Below, piece by piece: positions 1 through 7,720 of a stretch of DNA of 64,000 nucleotides. Source of the DNA: Sphingomonas sp. CCH21-G11. Lineage in GTDB: Bacteria; Pseudomonadota; Alphaproteobacteria; Sphingomonadales; Sphingomonadaceae. The stretch spans positions 147,456-211,455 of the forward strand of contig NZ_LSHX01000029.1 in assembly GCF_001555965.1 (NCBI RefSeq). Direction: 5' to 3'. Below the pieces are notes generated by a model, which ran no database searches, had not been told where the DNA came from, and saw only the letters and a program-made list of their open reading frames with translations. The stretch's first letter is position 1. Each line of letters opens with the position of its first letter. The translations under genes were made by a program, and so were the position numbers.

Positions 1-146
1 TGAAATCGATTTAAAGAACGTTTTTAACAATAGGCGATCATCCGGTATAGCTAAGACGCCAATAAGATTGTTCGGCGCATAGGCTTTTACTGTAATGGTC
101 ACATAGCAGCAGCCGGAGGGTAGTGGACTTGGGAAAGGAGATCCCA

Positions 147-1592
147 TCACGAAGACACTGCCAGCGATACTGCTTCGCGGGATGCATAGTTGTCGATACA
201 GGTAAAAAACAGCTGCGCATATTTATCCCCATCGCTGTTCGCAGCATGTAATCGCATGGCGTTTTTCTGAATATCAAGCCAACCAGGACCTCGCATTGCG
301 TCGCATGCAGCATCGACCGCTGCGAGGAAGGAAGTTTGATCGGAGGGCTCGAACAAAAAACCGGTTTGTCCATGCGTAACCGTGTCACGAAGGCCCCCAA
401 CGTTCGAAACGATGGGCACGCAACCGTAAATCTGGGCGTGTTGCTGGCTCAGGCCACAAGGTTCAGTCAGCGACGGCATCAGTAGAATATCACCGCCGCC
501 GAGCACTAGTCGAGCGTCACGCTCTTCATACGGGGTCATGACTGCCACGCGACCATGGTGCTTTTGGGCGAGGCTCTTGGCCGCATTTACGAGCCTGCTT
601 TCGCCCTCGCCGACGATGATTACACGACATCCGCGAGCTACCAGGCGATCAATCTGCCTAAACAAGAATCTGAAACCCTTTGCTCGTGTAATCCTGCTGA
701 GTGTGAACAAGATGGGATCGCTGCTTTCAGGCCAGCCTACGCGCCGCTCGAGCGCGGCTCGATTTATCGAGCGTTTGCCGAGATCGTCAGCATTGTATCT
801 GGCCTCAAGCGCTTGATCATTCGCAGGATCCCAGACGGCTGTCTCGACCCAGTTCTTGATCGGCACCAGCCGGTCCAAATCCGGCTCGCGCAAATAGTAC
901 CAACTATACCGATCGCGTCTCTTGATATCGTCGATATAACCGGCGCTGGCCGTTGTTATCATATCGGAGAGCCGCAAGCCGACTTGAAGAAATCCAAACC
1001 CCGAGAAAATCCCGGCCAATTGATGAATGTCAGGTCTCCGTTCCATTTCAAGGTCGGAAACGACACTCATCGGGAACCTGCCTTGAAACATGAAATTCTG
1101 AACGGTCAGAACGAAGGGCACGTTGGTGCCCGGGTCGACATAGGCAGGGGTAAGTGCCGCGTGCCAATCGAGCAGGTGAACGATATGCGGTACCGGAATG
1201 GTGGTCGTCCCATTGACGATCGCTGCGGCGGCATAGCACAGGGCGCCAAAGCGCTTGGCATTATCAGCCCATCCCCTGCCGGACTCATCATTATACAAAC
1301 CGCCAGGCCGATCGAATAGCGAGGCACAACAGGCTAACACGACCTCGATCCCACTATATCTGTGGGCCACTAGTTCGACATCATATCCAAGCGCAGATAT
1401 CGTGCCCTTATGCTCACCAGCGCCTGCTGTTGTCGACAGCGCCGATCTATAGCCGGGCATGAGAACGCGCACCTCAAAGCCATTGTTACGGAGCGATGTC
1501 GCAATAGCGTACACCATGTCTCCCAATCCGCCAGTTTTTGCCAATGGCCAAAACTCGGAGGAGACAATCATGACAGTCGGCTGTCGGTTCAT
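147..1592 (-). CDS. glgA: Glycogen (starch) synthase, GT5 family
   Basis: Transfers glucose from an ADP- or UDP-glucose donor to a growing alpha-1,4-glucan in the cytoplasm. The N-terminal GT5 domain carries the donor-site signature KTGGLGD near residues 20-26. The C-terminal GT-B half has the GEGES segment and the run SLTEPCGLSQQHAQIYG, which holds the conserved acidic/Gly active-site loop of glycogen synthases. At about 481 residues it has the usual family length, so it looks intact. I start it at the ATG at 1592 because a GGGAGG ribosome site lies six bases upstream; the longer reading from 1595 begins with GTG. No glgB, glgC or glgP is visible next to it, and the downstream side is packed with insertion-sequence debris, so it is an orphan or the edge of a glycogen operon lying left of the window. 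Confidence 0.9.
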   Translation of the reverse strand: MNRQPTVMIVSSEFWPLAKTGGLGDMVYAIATSLRNNGFEVRVLMPGYRSALSTTAGAGEHKGTISALGYDVELVAHRYSGIEVVLACCASLFDRPGGLYNDESGRGWADNAKRFGALCYAAAAIVNGTTTIPVPHIVHLLDWHAALTPAYVDPGTNVPFVLTVQNFMFQGRFPMSVVSDLEMERRPDIHQLAGIFSGFGFLQVGLRLSDMITTASAGYIDDIKRRDRYSWYYLREPDLDRLVPIKNWVETAVWDPANDQALEARYNADDLGKRSINRAALERRVGWPESSDPILFTLSRITRAKGFRFLFRQIDRLVARGCRVIIVGEGESRLVNAAKSLAQKHHGRVAVMTPYEERDARLVLGGGDILLMPSLTEPCGLSQQHAQIYGCVPIVSNVGGLRDTVTHGQTGFLFEPSDQTSFLAAVDAACDAMRGPGWLDIQKNAMRLHAANSDGDKYAQLFFTCIDNYASREAVSLAVSS

Positions 1593-1826
1593 CACACGCC
1601 TCCCCGCTCACAATGCTGCCATTTTGAGCGAGCACGTGAATCATCTCTTGCCTTATACGTTCTGTAGCTGCCGAGTAGCTGACATGCTAGGCGGCGTGGA
1701 CAGATTTCAAGGGCGTCATCTGACAGTTTGAACGGCTGCTCGTTTTCTGGTCCGCTTTGGACTGGTGACGCGCTTTTCTGAAACGCCCCCGGTTTGAGGT
1801 AGATTCCTCGATTGAGGAGGACGGAA

Positions 1827-1982
1827 ATGAAGCGCGGCAGATTTGCGGAGGAGCAGAGCATCGTGATCGTGCGCGAGCAGGCGGCTGGCTCGTCGACGGC
1901 AGAGGTGTGCCGGAAGTACGGTGTGAGCAGCGCGACGTTCTACAAGCATAGGGCGACGTACGGCGGCATGGATGCGAGCCAG
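1827..1982 (+). mobile_element. IS3-family OrfA N-terminal fragment
   Basis: About 52 codons encode the helix-turn-helix start of an IS3-type OrfA: MKRGRFAEEQ, then AEVCRKYGVSSATFYKHR and YGGMD. A strong GAGGAGG ribosome site precedes the ATG at 1827. The similarity to OrfA stops abruptly after YGGMDASQ, and the frame continues into Fic-like sequence without a stop. No OrfB/DDE domain follows, so this is a remnant. The open frame through the mosaic runs to 2261. Confidence 0.75.
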
Positions 1983-2190
1983 CGTCTCGCATCTCTTTGG
2001 TTCGAATCCATCCATCCGTTCGAGGACGGCAATGGGCACCTCGGTCGCCCGATCACCGGGAAGTTCCTCGCGCTAGGCCTCGACGCGCCGGCGATCACCA
2101 CGCTTGCAGAAACCATCCAACACCATCGCACGGACGATTACGCGCAACTGCAGCGCGCGAGCCTCTCCAACCAGATCAATGAAGGTGCCA
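1983..2190 (+). pseudogene. Fic-domain fragment fused in frame to the IS3 remnant
   Basis: In the same frame as the upstream OrfA start the protein reads WFESIHPFEDGNGHLGR. This is the Fic catalytic motif HPFx(D/E)GNGRxxR with the first arginine replaced by histidine. It continues with a helical stretch (LAETIQHHRTDDYAQLQ) that resembles the region after the motif in DUF4172-type Fic proteins. Neither the N-terminal domain nor the rest of the Fic fold is present, and the frame then runs into IS66-like sequence. It is a fragment captured between insertion sequences, and activity is unlikely because the ATP-binding arginine is changed. Confidence 0.6.
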
Positions 2191-2246
2191 TCGTGGCGAG
2201 CACACCGTGTTCAGATCCGGTGAGCGTGGAAGGACTGATGCCCAGC

Positions 2247-2476
2247 CGGGCCCTGCCGTAACACCTGCCGCGCGAGAAGCAGCGGATCGAGCCCGAACAG
2301 GGCAGTTGCACCTGTCGCAATTGCTTCGCTGCGGCGCGTCTGGCCAAAGTCCGAAGTCGGCAAGGCCATCGCCCATGACCGCAAGCGCTGGATCGCGCTC
2401 TCGCGGTTCATCAACGACGTCCGCCTTTAGATCGACAACAACATCGCCGACCGGGCCGCTGCGAGCTGCTTTTTAA
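2247..2476 (+). mobile_element. IS66-family transposase remnant, internally deleted
   Basis: Two pieces of an IS66 TnpC are recognisable. The first, LPREKQRIEPEQ followed by a C-x-C/C-x2-C cluster, matches the zinc-binding N-terminal region. The second, EVGKAIAHDRKRW then SRFINDVRL-stop-IDNNIADRA, matches the part around the last catalytic acidic residue (typically IDNNxxERA). The middle is deleted, the pieces lie in different frames, and there is an in-frame TAG before IDNN. It is clearly dead. Confidence 0.7.
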
Positions 2477-2479
2477 TGC

Positions 2480-2827
2480 TGGATGCACCCCGCCCCAATT
2501 GAAAAAGGTCGCAGCTGATGAGCGGTCGGGATTATCTCATGTCCCCCCGTTTATTATGTGTAATTTATTGCCGTTGTGTTGACTGAACTCCGGATTTGCG
2601 CTCTTATTCTGACGACAGCGCGTTGAGTCGCCTGGTGAAAGAATATGTGCGATGCATCACGTAGGTTGAACATCGACCGTTCAGTCTCGAGAAAGATAAG
2701 GTCTTGGCATAAGGCACTCAGGGATGAATTCGCTCGAGGAACGGATCATTGCGTGTGGGCAACACATGGCAAGTGAGCGCAGTTTCGAAGGTTCTTTAAT
2801 GATAATGAATCTGGGTTTGCTTGGCAT
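2480..2827. other. Intergenic region without recognisable genes
   Basis: About 350 bases separate the IS66 remnant from the phosphatase-Nudix gene. I see no open frame with family resemblance on either strand. The stretch is somewhat AT-richer than the flanks (around 2530-2660 and 2780-2820) and may hold the promoter of the next operon. No clear operator or terminator was found. Confidence 0.4.
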
Positions 2828-3994
2828 TTGGGAGGTGCCTACCAGCAAAGGCTCGCGATCGACGTGCTGACCCGATACGTGATCTGTGGCCTTGACGAAC
2901 TTGAAAGGCAGGCTGCCGACACGTTCACACACCTTGTGTCGATCCGAGACCCAGGTACAGACCCGCCATCGATCTGCGCGTCGTTCAGCGACGATCGCCT
3001 TCTATCCCTTGAGTTCGATGATGTGATCGAACCCGCCGCCGGAAAGGTGCTACCGCAGCCCGAGCACATGGCGGAAATTCTGCGGTTCGGCCGCCGGGTG
3101 ATCGAACATCCGAACGCCAGGACGCTGGTTCATTGCCATGGGGGTATTTCGCGTTCGACCGCAGCAGCCATCGCACTCATGGCCCAGGCGGAGCCCGGGG
3201 CGGACGAACTCGCGATCATGGAGATGGTTGCCGAGGCACGGACGCTCGCTTGGCCCAATTCGCGGTTGATTGGGTTTGCTGATGGGCAACTCGGTCGCGG
3301 TGGCGGCTTGTCATCGGCGCTGACGGCTTTCCAGGTCCGGCGCATTGTCGCGGCGCCCCACATCATCCCCATCCTGCAAAAGAACGGGCGTGGGGTGGAT
3401 GTCGCGTCTGCTCAAGCACATTTGGGGCTTCGGTCCGCCGCCTGCGTCGACCAAATCTCGCGACGGCATGACGACGGGCTATTTGCGGCAGCCGTTGACG
3501 AAAATGGCGATGGCGAGGCACGGCATCTGGAAGCCCGGCGCAATACGGGCTTTTTCGGCGCCCAGGCGTCTGGCTGCATCTTCATGGCAAGGTCTACCGG
3601 CCGCTTTCTGATGGTGCGTCGCTCCGCGATGGTGGACCAGCCAAATAGCTGGGGCACTGTCGGGGGAGCGCATCACGCTGACGAAGACCCAATTAGCAGT
3701 GCTCTTCGTGAGGCCCGCGAAGAAATCGGCTATGCGGGCTGCGCAGAGATGGTCGATCTGTACGATTTCACGCAGGACACTTTCACATATCGCAACTTCC
3801 TCGCTGTGGTGGAACGGGAGTTCCAACCCGCGCTCAACTGGGAATGCGCGAGCGCGATATGGGTCGATTACGGATGCTGGCCGCACCCGCTCCATTTCGG
3901 ACTGGCGACGCTGTTGGCCGATGCGCAGGCGTTGCAAACCATGAAACATTACTCTGAAACTCGGGATTCGGCACCTTCCATCACAGAGATTTGA
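2828..3994 (+). CDS. Fusion of dual-specificity-like protein phosphatase and Nudix hydrolase
   Basis: Residues 1-180 resemble a cysteine-based tyrosine/dual-specificity phosphatase: the P-loop HCHGGISRS places the nucleophile Cys at about 103 and the Arg at about 109, and the downstream PNSRLIGFAD...LGRGG segment is typical of small alphaproteobacterial phosphatases. The C-terminal half is a Nudix domain with a perfect box from about Gly280: G-x5-E-x7-REAREEIG, all metal-binding glutamates present. The long reading starts with TTG at 2828, but the GGAGGT at 2831-2836 lies inside it, so the true start is probably GTG 2864 or another downstream codon. The next gene follows after 13 bases. Phosphatase plus Nudix in one chain suggests sequential processing of a phosphorylated or nucleotide-diphosphate compound; the substrate is unknown. 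Confidence 0.75.
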   Translation: MGGAYQQRLAIDVLTRYVICGLDELERQAADTFTHLVSIRDPGTDPPSICASFSDDRLLSLEFDDVIEPAAGKVLPQPEHMAEILRFGRRVIEHPNARTLVHCHGGISRSTAAAIALMAQAEPGADELAIMEMVAEARTLAWPNSRLIGFADGQLGRGGGLSSALTAFQVRRIVAAPHIIPILQKNGRGVDVASAQAHLGLRSAACVDQISRRHDDGLFAAAVDENGDGEARHLEARRNTGFFGAQASGCIFMARSTGRFLMVRRSAMVDQPNSWGTVGGAHHADEDPISSALREAREEIGYAGCAEMVDLYDFTQDTFTYRNFLAVVEREFQPALNWECASAIWVDYGCWPHPLHFGLATLLADAQALQTMKHYSETRDSAPSITEI

Positions 3995-4007
3995 GGAGAG
4001 GGCGAAC

Positions 4008-4688
4008 ATGTCACCAAATGTGGCTTATCCTGAACATCTCTATCATCTCACTTCGCTAGAGGCATGGGAGAAAATTCGGCAGTGCGGCGGATTGGTGCCG
4101 CAAGTGAATCCGCTGGGTAACTATGCCTTTGAACTCAATAGCTTTGTTCACCATTGGACGCGGACGACTCGATTCTTTGGAAGTGCGACTCAGGCTATAG
4201 CCCTAGGCCTCTTCGGTAGGGGGCATGATCGGCTGATCCTGCTGAAACTCAGGGTCAATCCGGAAGAGGACGAAATAGCAGTCCAGGACCTGAGCAGCAT
4301 GTTCGATCGTCTGGATACGAGATCGTATATGAGCACCGTCTACACTTGCGCGTCTTTCCCTTGGGGCGGCAAATCCATACCGGAGCTCATGATTAGAACA
4401 AGGACGGGGGCCCCCTTCCCGCTGGACCGCATCGAGGTGCTCCATGAGATCCGTCTGTCCACGTTCGGAAACGTGAAGACCTTGGGCAGCCGAAGGTACG
4501 ATCCTGAACGGTTGTGCGCTCGGATCCTCGGCAGAGAGCAGCAGCCTCTAACATGGCAAAAATACAAGAAAATTCGGTTCATGAAGTGGCACTATCGTCT
4601 CCTCGTGATCCGTGCTTTCTTGGGGCGGTGGCGTATCGCTAAAGTGGCCGCGGCTTCGAAGAAATGCCCTGAGGATATTACTCAATAG
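4008..4688 (+). CDS. Unknown protein, possibly ADP-ribosyltransferase-like
   Basis: A 226-residue protein I cannot place with certainty. It begins with LYHLTSLEAWEKIRQCGGLVPQ, which resembles the first strand-helix unit of DarT/KptA/PARP-like ADP-ribosyltransferase folds (a Y-H-x-T/S motif followed by a helix and a G-L turn). A strand (LILLKLRV) and a basic C-terminal tail (WQKYKKIRFMKWHYR) follow. A good ribosome site (GAGGAGAGG) sits upstream and the gene is 13 bases behind the phosphatase-Nudix gene, so they are probably co-transcribed. Its base composition is more AT-rich than the core genes. If the fold guess is right, the pair could be an ADP-ribosylation toxin or signalling enzyme with a processing partner; this is inference from weak motif similarity. 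Confidence 0.4.
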   Translation: MSPNVAYPEHLYHLTSLEAWEKIRQCGGLVPQVNPLGNYAFELNSFVHHWTRTTRFFGSATQAIALGLFGRGHDRLILLKLRVNPEEDEIAVQDLSSMFDRLDTRSYMSTVYTCASFPWGGKSIPELMIRTRTGAPFPLDRIEVLHEIRLSTFGNVKTLGSRRYDPERLCARILGREQQPLTWQKYKKIRFMKWHYRLLVIRAFLGRWRIAKVAAASKKCPEDITQ

Positions 4689-4848
4689 AAGTCGCCGATC
4701 CGTAACGTGAAACTTCCCATCAACTGAATGTCGACCGGCGCGGGACTTCGGCTCTGACGCCGTCTTGATCATCTCCGTCATCTCGTTCCGGTCAGCCGGG
4801 CCTCGAGAAGGTCGAGTTTTTTTCGCGGCTGTCATCCGACGTCTGACC

Positions 4849-4950
4849 GTAAGCGTGTTATGAGGGCCGCGGCTTACGCTACTGCTGCGACGGGTTGCTC
4901 GTTTGCCCGGCGCCAATTCCAGGGCATCAGCTCGTCCCGACGCGATGGGG
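4849..4950 (-). mobile_element. IS66-family right-end fragment (TnpC C-terminus plus terminal repeat)
   Basis: Read on the minus strand, the segment encodes RRDELMPWNWRRANEQ followed by a stop at 4874-4876. This is the conserved extreme C-terminus of IS66 TnpC (DELLPWNW). Just beyond the stop lies GTAAGCG at 4849-4855, the typical terminal sequence of IS66 elements. Upstream in the reading direction a TGA interrupts the frame, so only the end of the element survives. It lies opposite in orientation to the fragment at 2247-2476, with the phosphatase-Nudix pair between them. Confidence 0.7.
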
Positions 4951-5008
4951 GTCAGCCGAGGTCTGCCCGCCCCGTTACGATAGCCCGGACCGGATATAGC
5001 CGCGGAAA

Positions 5009-5698
5009 CTAACGCTCCACAACGTCGATCGGGAAGCCCAGCCGCACCGCCGATTTGTGGCTTGGCGTCGTCGCCACCAGCAAACCCATCGCCAACAGCG
5101 AAGCGACGACCTCACGGCCCTTGCGCCCCTGATAGCCGGTCAGCCGACCCGCTTCGCCACGCGACAATTCGCCGGTCATCAAAGCCTCGCGCAGGATTGG
5201 AAATGCGCCCCGCGGAAACGGACCGGCCCGCGCTTCGTCATCGGCATAGGCTTCGATCCGGCGCAGCAGCTCTTGCGGTTCAAGAATCGAGGCCATGTAG
5301 CGCATCTAATCGACGCAGGTCCGCAGGAAGAAATCGCAAAACTCGACCAGCCCCGCCTGTGTGAGCGCGCCCCGCCCATCGCGGTCCCTACGACGCGGGC
5401 CATCGGCCACCGCCAGCAGCGCATTGTATCGCTGCGCATCACGGGCAAGCCCGCGCGACATGGACCAGAGGCTCGTCCCGATCCCCAGGCGCTTGAAGAG
5501 CGCATGGCTCATCAGCCGGGTCACCCGGCCGTTGCCGTCGAGAAACAGGTGAATCCAGAGCAGGCGGTGATGAACCGCGCCGACTGACTCGATCCGCCGC
5601 ATCTGGTTGAGGCGCGCCGGATTATAGGCCTCCTCGAACCGCGCCAGGAATCGCGGCAGGTCGTCAGCGTCGGGCGGAAGATGCCGACCGACCATCAC
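5009..5698 (-). pseudogene. Fic family protein, truncated and interrupted by an in-frame TAG
   Basis: The first part contains WIHLFLDGNGRVTRLM, a Fic motif (canonical HPFxDGNGR; here Pro is Leu), and the second part is the winged-helix C-terminus usual in these proteins. The two halves are in the same frame, separated only by a TAG at 5306-5308 (context C-V-D-stop-M-R-Y-M), most simply a CAG-to-TAG change. The N-terminal third of a normal 370-400 residue Fic protein is also missing: the frame opens at MVGRHLPPDADD, directly overlapping the stop of an unrelated small gene. Two independent lesions argue for a pseudogene. A Fic protein would AMPylate or otherwise modify a target hydroxyl. Confidence 0.75.
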
Positions 5699-5976
5699 TT
5701 CCCGCTGGTGGAGTCCCGCGCCTGTGGATGACGCGGCAGCTTTGCCTTGGATGCGGCGGCGGGACTAGCCATCGTATCGCTCTTTACGCCCTTGCCGGCA
5801 GATCGCGTGCAATCGCTGATCCACGTCTCAACGCGCCCGCGCAATTTGCCAGCCGCATGGGTGTTGCGGTGGCGAAGTTCAGACAGGATCAGGTCGAGTT
5901 CACTGGCCTTGTCCCAGTTGCGCTCCGCCATGGCGCTCAACTGATCGAGGGACAGGTTAGCGAGAAGGCGGGCCAT
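5695..5976 (-). CDS. Small hypothetical protein upstream of the fic remnant
   Basis: A 93-residue reading from the ATG at 5976 starts MARLLANLSLDQLSAMAERNW and continues with charged helices (DLILSELRHRNTHAAGKLRGRVETW) and a basic Ala/Lys/Pro-rich tail. I do not recognise a family. The stop overlaps the first codons of the truncated fic frame, which hints that a deletion joined the two. The frame is open further upstream to 6036, but that extension adds a Cys-rich segment of no obvious meaning and no ribosome site. It may be a real helical protein or the head of a deleted gene. Confidence 0.4.
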   Translation of the reverse strand: MARLLANLSLDQLSAMAERNWDKASELDLILSELRHRNTHAAGKLRGRVETWISDCTRSAGKGVKSDTMASPAAASKAKLPRHPQARDSTSGK

Positions 5977-6066
5977 GTAGCAACTCGTATCTGAAGTGAT
6001 GCACGCACGGAAGGATGTGCCTATACAAGGCGCCAATAAGGTCGATGATTGGGAATTTACCTCTCC

Positions 6067-6858
6067 CTAGAAAAGCTTGTTCAGCAGCTTGGGCTCGCTC
6101 GACTTCAACCGTTCCAGCATCGTGTTGACGTAGAACATATCCGGGCTGGCCAGTGCCGGCAGGATGACGACGAGATAATCGGGCGCTTCCTTGTCGAGCA
6201 GGAAGGTTACCAGCCCCACGCCATGAATGCTGCACAGCGACTTGAGGCGGCTCATGTCGTCGCTGCTCGTCGTCCGGGGCACGACGATATAGCTTTTGTG
6301 CGAGAACAGCCGGTACGCGACCGCCTGGCCAAAGGCGACGACCGGCTGGGAGGGCGTCGCCTTGATTTCTGCGGCGATGATCTGCGGCTCGAAGCGGAAA
6401 ATGTCCTGCGCACGCGGCTTCATCACGCCGAGCACATCGGGGGTGCCCCATTTGCCGCCCAGGCTGCTCCCGCCCAGCGGTTCGGCGACCGTCGCCTCGT
6501 CATTTTCGACGAGCCATTCGGCGAAGCTGGCGTAAAAATCCTGTTCGGTGAGCGTGCCAATGGCACCGGCCGCTTCATTGCCGATCGGCACGATGGCCAT
6601 CGCTTCGTCGGCCGCGACCGCATCGGCGGCGTCGGCATCGACATATTTGGCGAGCTGGTAGGTGCCCCGTGCGACCTTCACGATGTCGTCGGAGCTTGAA
6701 AAAAGCCCATGGGTTGCACCCCTGATCGAATTAAATGGCGTGTCGGGATCGACGCGCTGAATCTCCCCCAGGATTTCGTTCCAACGCAAACCGCCGGGCG
6801 AATTCTCCAGAATTTCGATGGTGCGATCCTGAATCTGCTTGCGATTGAGCTTTGCCAT
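6067..6858 (-). CDS. HARE-HTH-like domain plus PD-(D/E)XK nuclease-like protein
   Basis: A 263-residue protein, third in a minus-strand operon. Residues 5-70 resemble a winged helix of the HARE-HTH/HB1 type (KQIQDRTIEILENSPGGLRW, then a T-Y-x-L end). Residues 105-215 look like a restriction-endonuclease fold: TPDVLG with Asp at about 141, AAEIKA with Glu164 and Lys166, and a following FGQAVAYRL helix with the Q-x3-Y pattern seen in many PD-(D/E)XK enzymes. HARE-HTH domains are known from Aravind and Iyer's work to occur next to restriction-type nucleases and were proposed to sense modified DNA. It starts 10 bases after the GIY-YIG gene and probably supplies DNA recognition or cleavage for the same system. 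Confidence 0.6.
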   Translation of the reverse strand: MAKLNRKQIQDRTIEILENSPGGLRWNEILGEIQRVDPDTPFNSIRGATHGLFSSSDDIVKVARGTYQLAKYVDADAADAVAADEAMAIVPIGNEAAGAIGTLTEQDFYASFAEWLVENDEATVAEPLGGSSLGGKWGTPDVLGVMKPRAQDIFRFEPQIIAAEIKATPSQPVVAFGQAVAYRLFSHKSYIVVPRTTSSDDMSRLKSLCSIHGVGLVTFLLDKEAPDYLVVILPALASPDMFYVNTMLERLKSSEPKLLNKLF

Positions 6859-6868
6859 TCATCCCCCC

Positions 6869-7720
6869 TCAATTCCGGTTCAGCCCCATTTCGCGGCTCT
6901 GCAGCTTGGCCTTCCAAAGTTGTTCGGTCACCAGAATATCTTCGACCGACGCGGAAGACGCACAGACTTCGAGGATGCTGACCTGATAGTCGCTGGGATC
7001 GCGGCTCTTGAGCGCGACGTTGCCGCCGTGCCCGGTCGCGACATACCCCAGCCACCGCGACAGGAAGCCGCCCTCGCCGCTCGCCGACCCGACATATTGT
7101 TCGCGCGTGCGCGGGCACGTCAGCAGATAGATGCCGCGCGAAGCACGCAGCACCGCAGCCCAAGCGGGCGGCATCGCCTCCAGGTCGGAAAGCTGCCGCA
7201 GGAAGCGCGCGTGGCCGGGATAATCGGGCTCGCGATAAGCGCGGAGAAGTTCCTCGATCGGCTTGCGCTGGCGGTCGGCGCGCTGAATCCAGCTGCGCAT
7301 CCCCGGTCCCCAATCGACCGTGAGACGACCGATATAGCCCGAGAGCGCTTCGAGCGGGCGCAGATCGTAGAGATCCGGGTCAATGCAGCCCAACGCTGCC
7401 TCGGTCTGGCCCGACAAGGGATCGATCCGATCGAACGGCGCGGTGCCGGTGCGCGTCGCATCGTACAGCCCAACGAAAAGCGTCGTTGCCGCCGGCGTCA
7501 CGACAAAGCTCGCCCAGACCGGCGCGTGCAGCTTGGCGCGGCTCGCCTGGGCCTGGACCGACTGGTAGTCATCGAACTGGCCATCGCCCTCGCGCCACAG
7601 CGTAAACGGCGTCCGGCCAGCGGGGCCGCGCGCCTGATGGCGCAACAGACGGACATCGGCGGGCGCGATCGACGCCTTGCCGAGCAGATCGGCGAAATCC
7701 AGCGGCGCCGCTGCACTCAC
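6869..7720 (-). CDS. GIY-YIG nuclease-domain protein
   Basis: A 283-residue protein starting at GTG 7720, four bases before the end of the methyltransferase gene (GTGA overlap), so translation is coupled. The longer reading from 7804 would lie inside the upstream gene and is rejected. The N-terminal 180 residues are of unknown function. The C-terminal third is a GIY-YIG domain: GIYLL at about 196-200, QYVGSA at about 208-213, an Arg in SRWLGY, and a late Glu in TEQLWKAKL. All key nuclease residues appear present. Position between a large methyltransferase and a PD-(D/E)XK protein points to a role in restriction or DNA-end processing. Confidence 0.75.
   Translation of the reverse strand: MSAAAPLDFADLLGKASIAPADVRLLRHQARGPAGRTPFTLWREGDGQFDDYQSVQAQASRAKLHAPVWASFVVTPAATTLFVGLYDATRTGTAPFDRIDPLSGQTEAALGCIDPDLYDLRPLEALSGYIGRLTVDWGPGMRSWIQRADRQRKPIEELLRAYREPDYPGHARFLRQLSDLEAMPPAWAAVLRASRGIYLLTCPRTREQYVGSASGEGGFLSRWLGYVATGHGGNVALKSRDPSDYQVSILEVCASSASVEDILVTEQLWKAKLQSREMGLNRN

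Noticed and set aside
2247..4950. Composite transposon bounded by two IS66 copies
   Set aside because: Only fragments remain, in opposite orientation, and the left one lacks a recognisable terminal repeat, so mobility as a unit cannot be shown.
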